Shown here: in pieces, positions 25,174-32,107 of the stretch
Layout: each line of letters opens with the position of its first letter
How positions within the stretch are numbered: position 1 is the stretch's first letter
Assembly: GCA_947625775.1 (NCBI GenBank)
Contig: CANQPM010000025.1
Span: 1-42,122, forward strand
Reading direction: 5' to 3'
Length of the DNA: 42,122 nt
DNA from: an uncultured Lachnospiraceae bacterium
GTDB taxonomy: Bacteria; Bacillota; Clostridia; Lachnospirales; Lachnospiraceae
Notes under the pieces: generated by a model
Seen by the model: only the letters and a program-made list of their open reading frames with translations
The model's database searches: none
What the model was told of the DNA's origin: nothing
Position numbers and translations under genes: made by a program

Positions 25174-25639
25174 AAATAAGACTCCTTTGCTATTAATTTT
25201 TTATTTATTTTACCAAACCTGAAAATTATTCAGAATATATAGTTATTTTAATTTATGGATAGCAGAATAAAAAACATGAGGCATTAAATGCATCTTCCTC
25301 GATTTCAACTTTCAAACCCTGTCATTTATTCAAATGCCATATACTGATTGTTTATCAATGAATGAAATTGGGCTGATAGCCTCTAAAGGCAGGCATTATA
25401 TTTAAAGTAAAGTAGCCCCTGATAATCGGATTTATCATAAAAATCTTGGCGCTACTATGGAAATCCGCAATCTCATATGATATAGTAAATAATATGTCAG
25501 AAAACTTTTAGAATTTCAAATTGATATAACAAAGGGGTGTGACTACTGCGTGGTAAAAGTATAATAAAGTTAAATCTGACTAAAGAGCAAATCAATACAA
25601 TCACAACACCCAAAAGACACCCAAATAAAGGAGCAGGCC
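25174..25639. other. AT-rich intergenic stretch upstream of the ABC uptake operon
   Basis: No coding sequence or known RNA is visible. A hyphenated palindrome TGATAA-N6-TTATCA at 25420-25437 vaguely resembles a Fur/PerR-type box. A TATAAT at 25560-25565 could be the -10 of the ABC operon, but no good -35 stands at the right distance. I looked for a cobalamin riboswitch box and did not find one. Confidence 0.4.
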
Positions 25640-26239
25640 ATGAAAAAAACACAGAAAATATGCCGTACAGCGGCAATTATAATAGCCATCACAATAATAC
25701 TGTCATTAATGCCAAGCATATCAAAAAATATAACCCCCCAGACAGTAAACGCCTCAGAGACCGTCACCCAATCCCAGGACTTAACAGCATCATCACAGGA
25801 AAAAACAGATTTAGACGACGGAATATACACAATAGAAGCAGAACTTGGCGGCGGCAGCGGAAGGGCATCTCTAAACTCCGCCCAAATAGCGGTTATTGAC
25901 GGCGCAGCGATGGCTATGCTGGAATGGAGCAGCTCAAACTACGACTATATGATAGTAAACGGGGCAAAATATTTCCCAATAAACGACACCGGAAACTCCA
26001 AATTCCTCATACCCGTATATGCCTTTGACAGAGAATTTGCAGTCATAGCTGACACAGTGGCGATGAGCAAGCCGCATGAGATAGAGTACACAATCACCTT
26101 CAAAACCGATACGGCAAAAAGAATAGAAAGAGGAATCCTTACGCCAACACAAATAATTATGCTTGCCACAGTCATAATTGTGGCAGTAATAGCTGTCGCT
26201 TTGGCAATATTATTTATAAAACGCGCATCTAAAAAATAA
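25640..26239 (+). CDS. Cell-surface NEAT/Shp-like domain protein
   Basis: 199 residues. A signal peptide (hydrophobic core about 10-26, cleavage near VNA-S) is followed by a single beta-sandwich-like domain (about 58-157: DGIYTIEAELGGGSGRA, MLEWSSSNYDYMIVNG, KFLIPVYAFDREFAVIADT, HEIEYTITFK). A C-terminal membrane helix ends in basic residues (about 171-196). The strand order and the aromatic YDYM stretch resemble NEAT or Shp-type haem-binding domains, and the downstream ABC transporter fits that. No LPxTG motif is seen, so it is held by the helix. AAGGAG precedes ATG 25640. The haem assignment is an inference from weak resemblance. Confidence 0.7.
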   Translation: MKKTQKICRTAAIIIAITIILSLMPSISKNITPQTVNASETVTQSQDLTASSQEKTDLDDGIYTIEAELGGGSGRASLNSAQIAVIDGAAMAMLEWSSSNYDYMIVNGAKYFPINDTGNSKFLIPVYAFDREFAVIADTVAMSKPHEIEYTITFKTDTAKRIERGILTPTQIIMLATVIIVAVIAVALAILFIKRASKK

Positions 26240-26272
26240 TTAAAAACCCGAAAGGAACACAGCCCATAAATC

Positions 26273-27454
26273 ATGAAAAAAGCACCAAGCCTAATTACAA
26301 TCATAATTGCCGCCAGCATTATAAGCATATTCATTCTGACAGCCTGCGGCAGCACAGCCGCTTCCAGCAAAAATATGACACCATTGTCACAAATTCCACA
26401 AAATATCAGCCCCTCCCTCACCTATGAAAGCCGCGACACCCTTTCCTATGCGCAGGAATTTGCAATCGACCGCTACAGTGACGGCTACACCCTTATAACA
26501 ATTTCCGACGGCAGCCGCTTTCTCATAGTGCCTGAAAACAGCCCTGCACCCACACAGCTTTCAGATGACATAACTGTCATAAACCAGCCGCTGGACAATA
26601 TCTATTTAGTCGCAAGCGCCGTAATGGACATATTCCGCGCACTGGACAGCATAGACAGCATACGCCTGTCGGGAACACGCTCAGACGACTGGTACATAGA
26701 CGAGGCGCGCGCGGCAATGGAGTCAGGCGACATTCTATATGCGGGAAAATACAGCGAGCCCGACTATGAGCTTATCCTGTCACAGGGCTGCCGCCTCGCA
26801 ATAGAAAACGGCATGATAACTCATTCTCCCGAAGTCGGCGAAAAGCTCAAAACGCTTGGCATACCAATGCTCATAGACCGTTCAAGCTACGAACCGCACC
26901 CGCTGGGGCGCGTTGAATGGATAAAGCTGTACGGGGCGCTGCTTGGCAGGGAGGAGCTTGCGCGGCAGCTTTTTGACGAGCAGCAGTCAGCCCTGAATCA
27001 GATCACACAAACCGCGTCAGGCAAAGACGCAAAAACAGTCGCATTTTTCTACATCACGGCAAATGGCACCGTAAATGTCCGCAAATCAGCCGATTATATC
27101 CCTAAGCTGATAGAGCTTGCAGGCGGAAAATACATATTCGACAATCTCGGCGACGAGGAAAGCAGCTCCTTTTCGATGACAATGCAGATGGAGGAATTTT
27201 ACGCTGCTGCAAAAGACGCTGATTACCTTATATACAACAGCAGCATTGACGGAGAACTGTCATCAATAGAAACATTGCTTGAAAAAAGCCCATTATTAGC
27301 CGATTTCAAGGCGGTACAGGAGGGTAAAGTCTGGTGTACAACAAAAAATCTGTATCAGGAGTCAATGTCGATAGGCGGCATGATAACAGACGTAAACGCG
27401 ATGCTCACGCAGGACAAGGCAGCGCAGACAAAGTATATGTATCTGCTGGAATAA
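26273..27454 (+). CDS. Iron/haem/cobalamin-type ABC transporter substrate-binding lipoprotein
   Basis: 393 residues. The lipobox LTAC (Cys25) shows a lipoprotein anchored to the outer face of the membrane. The mature part has the class III binding-protein layout (FecB/BtuF type): two lobes joined by a long helix, seen as LDSIDSIRLSGTRSDDWYID, YELILSQGCRLAIENGMI, PMLIDRSSYEPHPLGRVEWIKLYGALLGREE and GGKYIFDNLGDEESSSFSM. The Ser-Ser-Tyr/His region could contact a chelate. It follows the NEAT/Shp-like gene by 33 bases and its 3' end overlaps the likely permease start. Substrate not fixed by sequence; haem or a ferric siderophore is favoured by the neighbour. Confidence 0.9.
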   Translation: MKKAPSLITIIIAASIISIFILTACGSTAASSKNMTPLSQIPQNISPSLTYESRDTLSYAQEFAIDRYSDGYTLITISDGSRFLIVPENSPAPTQLSDDITVINQPLDNIYLVASAVMDIFRALDSIDSIRLSGTRSDDWYIDEARAAMESGDILYAGKYSEPDYELILSQGCRLAIENGMITHSPEVGEKLKTLGIPMLIDRSSYEPHPLGRVEWIKLYGALLGREELARQLFDEQQSALNQITQTASGKDAKTVAFFYITANGTVNVRKSADYIPKLIELAGGKYIFDNLGDEESSSFSMTMQMEEFYAAAKDADYLIYNSSIDGELSSIETLLEKSPLLADFKAVQEGKVWCTTKNLYQESMSIGGMITDVNAMLTQDKAAQTKYMYLLE

Positions 27455-28437
27455 GCTTTGCGGTATTGGCTGCACTTCTTGTCATACTGATTATCCTCAA
27501 CATATGCATAGGCAGCGTACACATTACAGTCAAGGAAGTAATCGGCGGATTTACGGGCGCGGAAATATCAGATACGGCAAAAAATATCATATGGCAGATA
27601 CGGCTGCCGCGAGCCCTTGCGGCGGCAGTGCTCGGCGGCGCGCTCGCGCTTTCAGGCTACCTTCTGCAGACCTTTTTCCACAATCCGATAGCAGGACCGT
27701 TTGTGCTGGGGATATCCTCAGGCTCGAAGCTTGCCGTAGCCTTAGTAATGGTATTCTTTTCAAAAACGTTTACACATATCAGCTCATTTACGCTCATAGC
27801 AGCGGCGTTTGTTGGAGCGGCGGCGGCAATGGGCTTTGTTCTGCTGATGTCAAAAGCCGTGGATAAAATGTCCATGCTTATCGTAGGAGGAGTGATGATA
27901 GGCTACATATGCTCCGCGATAACTGACATAGTTGTCACATTTGCGCAGGACGCGGACATAGTAAATCTCCACAACTGGTCAAAGGGCAGTTTTTCAGGCA
28001 TCTCATGGGAAAATGTGACAGTAATGTCACTTACAGTATTCATTACCTCCGCAATAGTTTTTTGCATGTCCAAGCCTGTAAGCGCATACCAGCTCGGGGA
28101 GGCATACGCAAAAAGCATGGGCGTTGACATAAAGCTATTCCGCATACTGCTTGTCCTGCTTTCAAGTGTCCTCGCGGCATCAGTCACTGCGTTTGCGGGT
28201 CCCGTTTCATTTGTCGGAATAGCCGTTCCCCATATCACAAAGCGCCTGCTAAAAACCACAAAGCCAATACTGATGATACCCGCAGGCTTTCTTGGCGGCG
28301 CGGTTTTCTGCCTTTTCTGCGACTTGCTTGCAAGAAACCTGTTTGCACCGACCGAAATGAGCATAAGCACAGTCACGGCGGTATTCGGCGCGCCTGTCGT
28401 CATAGCGGTTTTGATACAGCGGAAAAGAGGTAAATAA
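27334..28437 (+). CDS. FecCD/BtuC-type ABC transporter permease
   Basis: 367 residues from GTG 27334; about nine or ten membrane helices begin at residue 41. The FecCD signature regions are visible: IWQIRLPRALAAAVLGGALALSGYLLQTFFHNPIAGPFVLGISSG near the start and AGPVSFVGIAVPHITKRL, the ATPase-contact loop, near the C-terminus. The start is uncertain. GTG 27334 has an excellent AGGAGGG nine bases upstream but lies 121 bases inside the preceding gene and adds about 40 charged residues. TTG 27466 would give a normal N-terminus but has only a weak site. Its stop TAA shares its last base with the next ATG. Confidence 0.88.
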   Translation: MYNKKSVSGVNVDRRHDNRRKRDAHAGQGSADKVYVSAGISFAVLAALLVILIILNICIGSVHITVKEVIGGFTGAEISDTAKNIIWQIRLPRALAAAVLGGALALSGYLLQTFFHNPIAGPFVLGISSGSKLAVALVMVFFSKTFTHISSFTLIAAAFVGAAAAMGFVLLMSKAVDKMSMLIVGGVMIGYICSAITDIVVTFAQDADIVNLHNWSKGSFSGISWENVTVMSLTVFITSAIVFCMSKPVSAYQLGEAYAKSMGVDIKLFRILLVLLSSVLAASVTAFAGPVSFVGIAVPHITKRLLKTTKPILMIPAGFLGGAVFCLFCDLLARNLFAPTEMSISTVTAVFGAPVVIAVLIQRKRGK

Positions 28438-29522
28438 TGTATTTTTTCAGCACGGAAAAAATGTCAGTAGGCTACGACAAAAAGCCGATTCTTGAAAATA
28501 TAGAAATAGGCGTGGAGCGAGGTGAAATCCTCACGCTCATAGGCCCCAACGGCGCGGGAAAGTCCACAATTTTGAAAAGCATAGCAAAGCAGCTCGACCT
28601 AGTTGCGGGGACAGCCTATCTTGACGGCATAAGCTTAAGCGATATTCCAAGAAACGAGCTGCCGCGCAGGCAGGCGCAGGTTTTTACGGGCAGGCTGAAC
28701 ACGGAGCTTATGACCTGCCGTGATGTCGTCGCTATGGGGCGCTATCCATATACGGGAAAATTCGGAATACTTTCCGCGGAGGATTACAGGACAGTTGACG
28801 AAGCTATGGAACTTGTGCGCATAACCGCGCTTGCCCGCACGGATTTTAACAAAATAAGCGATGGGCAGCGCCAGCGCGTGATGATGGCGCGGGCATTGTG
28901 CCAGAAGCCTGAACTTATTCTCCTCGACGAGCCCGTGACCTACCTCGACATAAAGCATAAGCTTGAATTTCTCTCGCTTTTGCAGGAGATGGCGCGCGAA
29001 AAAAACATCACGGTGATTATGTCGCTCCATGAACTTGATCTGTCAAGGAAAATTTCAGACAAAATATTGTGCATAGGTGAAAACGGCGCGGAACGCTACG
29101 GCGCGCCCGAAGAAATATTTAAAGACGGCTATATAACAGACCTGTTTCATATAGATACAGGAAGCTATGGGGAAAGGAGCGATTCGCTTGAACTGGAGCC
29201 GCCAAAGGGAGAGCCAAGGACATTCGTGCTTGCGGGAATGGGCACGGGAATGGACACTTTCAGGAAACTCCAGCGCCAGGGAGTGCCATTCGTTACAGGC
29301 ATTATCTACGAAAATGACCTCGACTATCCGATAGCAAAAGCATTGGCGGCTCATATTATATGTGAAGCGCCGTACAGCAGCATAGGCGATGAAAAACTTG
29401 AAGAAGCCAAATGCTGGCTCAAACGGTGCAATAATATAATATGCTGCCGCGACCGCTTTGGTGACTGGGAAAGTGGAAACCAAAAGCTGTATAACATAAT
29501 AAATGACATACAGAAAATTTAG
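28437..29522 (+). CDS. ABC transporter ATP-binding protein (FecE/BtuD type) with C-terminal extension
   Basis: 361 residues. Walker A is GPNGAGKST (36-44), the signature motif is ISDGQRQR (140-147, with Asp in place of the usual Gly), Walker B is LILLDEP (160-166) and the switch His is His198. The ordinary ATPase domain ends near 245. About 110 further residues (FVLAGMGTGMDTFRKLQRQG, GIIYENDLDYPIAKALAAHI, CCRDRFG) form an extra domain that most FecE/BtuD proteins lack. Its ATG overlaps the permease stop by one base, so the pair is translationally coupled. It powers uptake through the permease at 27334. Confidence 0.92.
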   Translation: MYFFSTEKMSVGYDKKPILENIEIGVERGEILTLIGPNGAGKSTILKSIAKQLDLVAGTAYLDGISLSDIPRNELPRRQAQVFTGRLNTELMTCRDVVAMGRYPYTGKFGILSAEDYRTVDEAMELVRITALARTDFNKISDGQRQRVMMARALCQKPELILLDEPVTYLDIKHKLEFLSLLQEMAREKNITVIMSLHELDLSRKISDKILCIGENGAERYGAPEEIFKDGYITDLFHIDTGSYGERSDSLELEPPKGEPRTFVLAGMGTGMDTFRKLQRQGVPFVTGIIYENDLDYPIAKALAAHIICEAPYSSIGDEKLEEAKCWLKRCNNIICCRDRFGDWESGNQKLYNIINDIQKI

Positions 29523-30121
29523 TCCATTGCCCTTTTGATGGCAGACATAAGCTCGCCATACGTTTCATACGCGGGAATCTCGGGATTGTCAGCCTTGATT
29601 TTGTCAGTGCTCTTGAATAAAAAGCCCGCCTTGCTCGCCTTAATCATTCCAAGGTCATTGTAGCTGTCGCCGCTTGCTATAGTGTCATAGCCGATAGACT
29701 GCAGTGCCCTGACCGTCGCAAGCTTTGAATTTGCAATGCGCATCTTAAAGCCCGTAATCTCACCGCTTTCCGCAACCTCAAGCGAATTGCAGAAAATAGT
29801 GGGCCACCCGAGCTTTTTCATAAGCGGCGTCGCAAACTGGGTAAAGGTATCGCTTATAATAATCACCTGCGTTATCGAGCGGAGCTCGTCAAGAAACTCC
29901 TTAGCCCCCTCAAGCGGCTCAATTTTTGCGATAGTTTCCTGTATTTCCTTTAAGCCAAGCTTATGCTCCCTCAAAATGCCTATACGCCATTTCATAAGCT
30001 TTTCATAGTCGGGCTCATCGCGTGTCGTGCGCCTCAGCTCAGGAATGCCGCTCGCCTCCGCAAAAGCAATCCAAATCTCAGGCACAAGTACGCCCTCCAA
30101 ATCCAAACATGTTATATACAT
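29519..30121 (-). CDS. thrH: ThrH-type HAD phosphatase (phosphoserine phosphatase / homoserine phosphotransferase)
   Basis: 200 residues from ATG at 30121, supported by GGAGG just upstream on the minus strand; the open frame reaches further back without a better start. HAD motifs are DLEGVLVPE near the N-terminus (nucleophile Asp7, with Glu in place of the usual second Asp as in ThrH), IISDTF in the middle and GDSYNDLGM near the C-terminus. ThrH removes phosphate from phosphoserine and can move it to homoserine. The gene converges with the ABC operon; the two stop regions overlap by four bases. It follows the Xre gene but has its own promoter. Confidence 0.85.
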   Translation of the reverse strand: MYITCLDLEGVLVPEIWIAFAEASGIPELRRTTRDEPDYEKLMKWRIGILREHKLGLKEIQETIAKIEPLEGAKEFLDELRSITQVIIISDTFTQFATPLMKKLGWPTIFCNSLEVAESGEITGFKMRIANSKLATVRALQSIGYDTIASGDSYNDLGMIKASKAGFLFKSTDKIKADNPEIPAYETYGELMSAIKRAMD

Positions 30122-30214
30122 AATATCCTCCATCTGCCACGTCTTTTTATATAATGAAATCATATGCACAGGGTTAAAACTCGGACGTGTGCGCGCAAGC
30201 ATAACCACTCTACG

Positions 30215-30243
30215 ATTATACCATACTTTACGCGCGTGATAAA
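30215..30243 (-). promoter_or_regulatory. Probable extended -10 promoter of the thrH-type gene
   Basis: On the minus strand TTTATC, 17 bases and TGGTATAAT are seen; the TGn before TATAAT makes an extended -10. It gives a leader of about 85 bases and separates this gene from the Xre gene upstream. Confidence 0.5.
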
Positions 30244-30275
30244 GAAAATATTTCAGATATGCCTTAATCTTTGCT

Positions 30276-30524
30276 TTAATCACGAAACTGTAAAAGCTTA
30301 TATGCCTCAATGCCCAGCACGCCAGCTATGTTAAACAGCAAATCAAGCGAAACAGGGCGCACGATATTAGGCGCTTCAATTGCGCCCAGATGCTGCCTGC
30401 TTATGTTCACCTTCTCGGCAAGTTCTTCCTGGGTAAGCTTTGCATGCTTTCTGTAATAAGCGATATTATATCCGAGCTCTATGTATTTTTTAGAGTTATC
30501 GAACGGAATTTCTGCGTTTTTCAT
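30276..30524 (-). CDS. Small Xre-family helix-turn-helix regulator
   Basis: 82 residues, almost entirely one HTH domain: NIAYYRKHAKLTQEELAEKVNISRQHLGAIE is the typical recognition region, followed by SLDLLFNIAGVLGIEAYKLL. The start has GAGAGGA upstream. It is probably a cytoplasmic DNA-binding repressor. Its targets are unknown; direct repeats in its own upstream region (30599-30632) are candidate sites. Confidence 0.88.
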   Translation of the reverse strand: MKNAEIPFDNSKKYIELGYNIAYYRKHAKLTQEELAEKVNISRQHLGAIEAPNIVRPVSLDLLFNIAGVLGIEAYKLLQFRD

Positions 30525-30598
30525 TATCTTATCCTCTCATATCGACAAAATTCTCCCCCTATCAATATATTTTAGTGAAAAATTTAAAAACCTAAATC

Positions 30599-30632
30599 AT
30601 ATGACAAATAACTTATGATATGCGTCAAATAA
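30599..30632. promoter_or_regulatory. Direct repeat upstream of the Xre gene (candidate operator)
   Basis: ATATGACAAATAA at 30599 and ATATGCGTCAAATAA at 30618 are near-direct repeats about two helical turns apart, between the divergent Xre and methyltransferase genes. Read on the minus strand, TTGACG within the second repeat could be a -35 for the Xre gene. Binding by the Xre protein is an inference. Confidence 0.3.
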
Positions 30633-30786
30633 CAGAGCCGATTTTGACATTTGGGAATATTGAAAATCCTTCCCACGGCACGGATAATCCGATACACAAT
30701 TCCCTGTCTGGACACATTTGCTTACAGCGGGCATAAGTTAAGATTTTTTTTCTTGCAATTTGTTTATTTAAAATGCGTCGCATGCG

Positions 30787-30795
30787 TGCTATAAT
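30787..30795 (+). promoter_or_regulatory. Extended -10 element directly before the methyltransferase start
   Basis: TGCTATAAT is a perfect extended -10 (TGn plus TATAAT). A TTTAAA 17 bases upstream is only a weak -35. Transcription would start at about 30802, one base before the ATG at 30803, so the message would have no leader. Confidence 0.45.
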
Positions 30796-30802
30796 CATAT
30801 TT

Positions 30803-32059
30803 ATGGAAAAGCTAAGACAATTATTGGATAATTATATAAAAAATAATGAAGTGATTTTAAGGGCGACAGCAAGCAACCCGCGCGACAGGGAAAAAATATC
30901 AAAGCTGAGGGTACGCCCCATATCAAATAAGGGCGCGCTTTATTATCAGGCGGAAAGCTTTATCGGGACTAAGGTTTTTCACAAAAATATTGCGTCTGGC
31001 GAGCTTGCGGAGTTTATTGCGGACATGACAGCCGCAGATTTTCGCCAGCTCGAAGTCGAAACACCGTATCACAGCGCGGTGGCGCTCATAAGCAAAAAGG
31101 GCAGCGTAAGCATAAAGGAAAAGACAAAAAAGGATAAGGCGGACAACGCTGCGGAAGGTACAACGGGGACAACGGCAGACAGTGGGGAAAGTCTGGAAAG
31201 CAGCATTATGTCAAATCCCGCTTTCCAGCACAACAGGCAGAAGAAATACATTCTGCCGCAGGACGAGCCAATTCCATTTCTTGTTGAGCTTGGGGTGCAG
31301 ACGCCAGAGGGCAGAATCATAAATTCAAAATACGACAAATTCAAGCAGATAAACCGCTGCCTTGAATTTGTCCGCGACATTCTCCCAAGCCTGCCCCAAA
31401 AGAAGAATGAGCCAATCAAAATAATAGATTTTGGCTGCGGCAAATCGTATCTTACGTTTGCAATTTATTATTACCTTAAAATAATGAACAAATATGACAT
31501 AAGTGTCATAGGACTGGATTTGAAAAAAGACGTAATCGAAAACTGTCAGCGGCTTGCGGATAAATTTGGCTATGATGGGTTAAAATTCCTTGTGGGGGAT
31601 ATCGGCTCATATGACGGCGCTGACAGCGTGGATATGGTGGTGACGCTGCATGCGTGCGACACCGCGACCGACTACGCGCTTGCGAAGGCAGTCAAATGGA
31701 ATGCATCGTTGATACTCTCGGTTCCCTGCTGCCAGCATGAGCTGAACAAACAGATAAGCTGCAAAGAGCTTGCCCCGCTTTTAAAATACGGCATTATAAA
31801 GGAAAGAATGGCGGCGCTCATAACAGACGCAATCAGGGCGAATCTCCTTGAGGAACAGGGATATGATACGCAGCTGCTTGAATTTATAGATATGGAGCAC
31901 ACTCCGAAAAACATACTGATAAGGGCGGTAAAGCGCAAGGACGGCGCAATAAAATATGGCAGGTCTTGCGGCGGCTCGTATGACATTTCAGAGCTTGCCG
32001 ATTTCCTCAATGTGTCGCCCACGCTGAAAAAGCTGCTGTCCTCGGAAAACGACGACTGA
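30803..32059 (+). CDS. Class I SAM-dependent methyltransferase (Methyltransf_32-like)
   Basis: 418 residues from ATG 30803. An earlier in-frame ATG at 30773 lies upstream of a strong -10, and neither start has a ribosome site. The N-terminal 200 residues hold a poorly conserved region with a Lys/Ala/Thr-rich insertion. The SAM domain begins with IIDFGCGKSYLTFAIYYYL (near 207) and has VIGLDLKK (acidic ribose ligand), VGDIGSY, VTLHACDTATDYALAKA and SVPCCQHEL, all typical of the Methyltransf_32 group. The HACD and PCCQHE motifs suggest an RNA or small-molecule amine target, but the substrate is unknown. It starts a new transcript diverging from the Xre gene. Confidence 0.87.
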   Translation: MEKLRQLLDNYIKNNEVILRATASNPRDREKISKLRVRPISNKGALYYQAESFIGTKVFHKNIASGELAEFIADMTAADFRQLEVETPYHSAVALISKKGSVSIKEKTKKDKADNAAEGTTGTTADSGESLESSIMSNPAFQHNRQKKYILPQDEPIPFLVELGVQTPEGRIINSKYDKFKQINRCLEFVRDILPSLPQKKNEPIKIIDFGCGKSYLTFAIYYYLKIMNKYDISVIGLDLKKDVIENCQRLADKFGYDGLKFLVGDIGSYDGADSVDMVVTLHACDTATDYALAKAVKWNASLILSVPCCQHELNKQISCKELAPLLKYGIIKERMAALITDAIRANLLEEQGYDTQLLEFIDMEHTPKNILIRAVKRKDGAIKYGRSCGGSYDISELADFLNVSPTLKKLLSSENDD

Positions 32060-32107
32060 AATATCATACATCTATTTGGACCGCTAAAGCGGCATTGGAG
32101 ATTAATA

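Noticed and set aside
25174-25639. Cobalamin or other riboswitch before the ABC uptake operon
   Set aside because: I looked for a B12 box and the typical paired core and found none; only short local hairpins such as GCCT-CTAA-AGGC are present.
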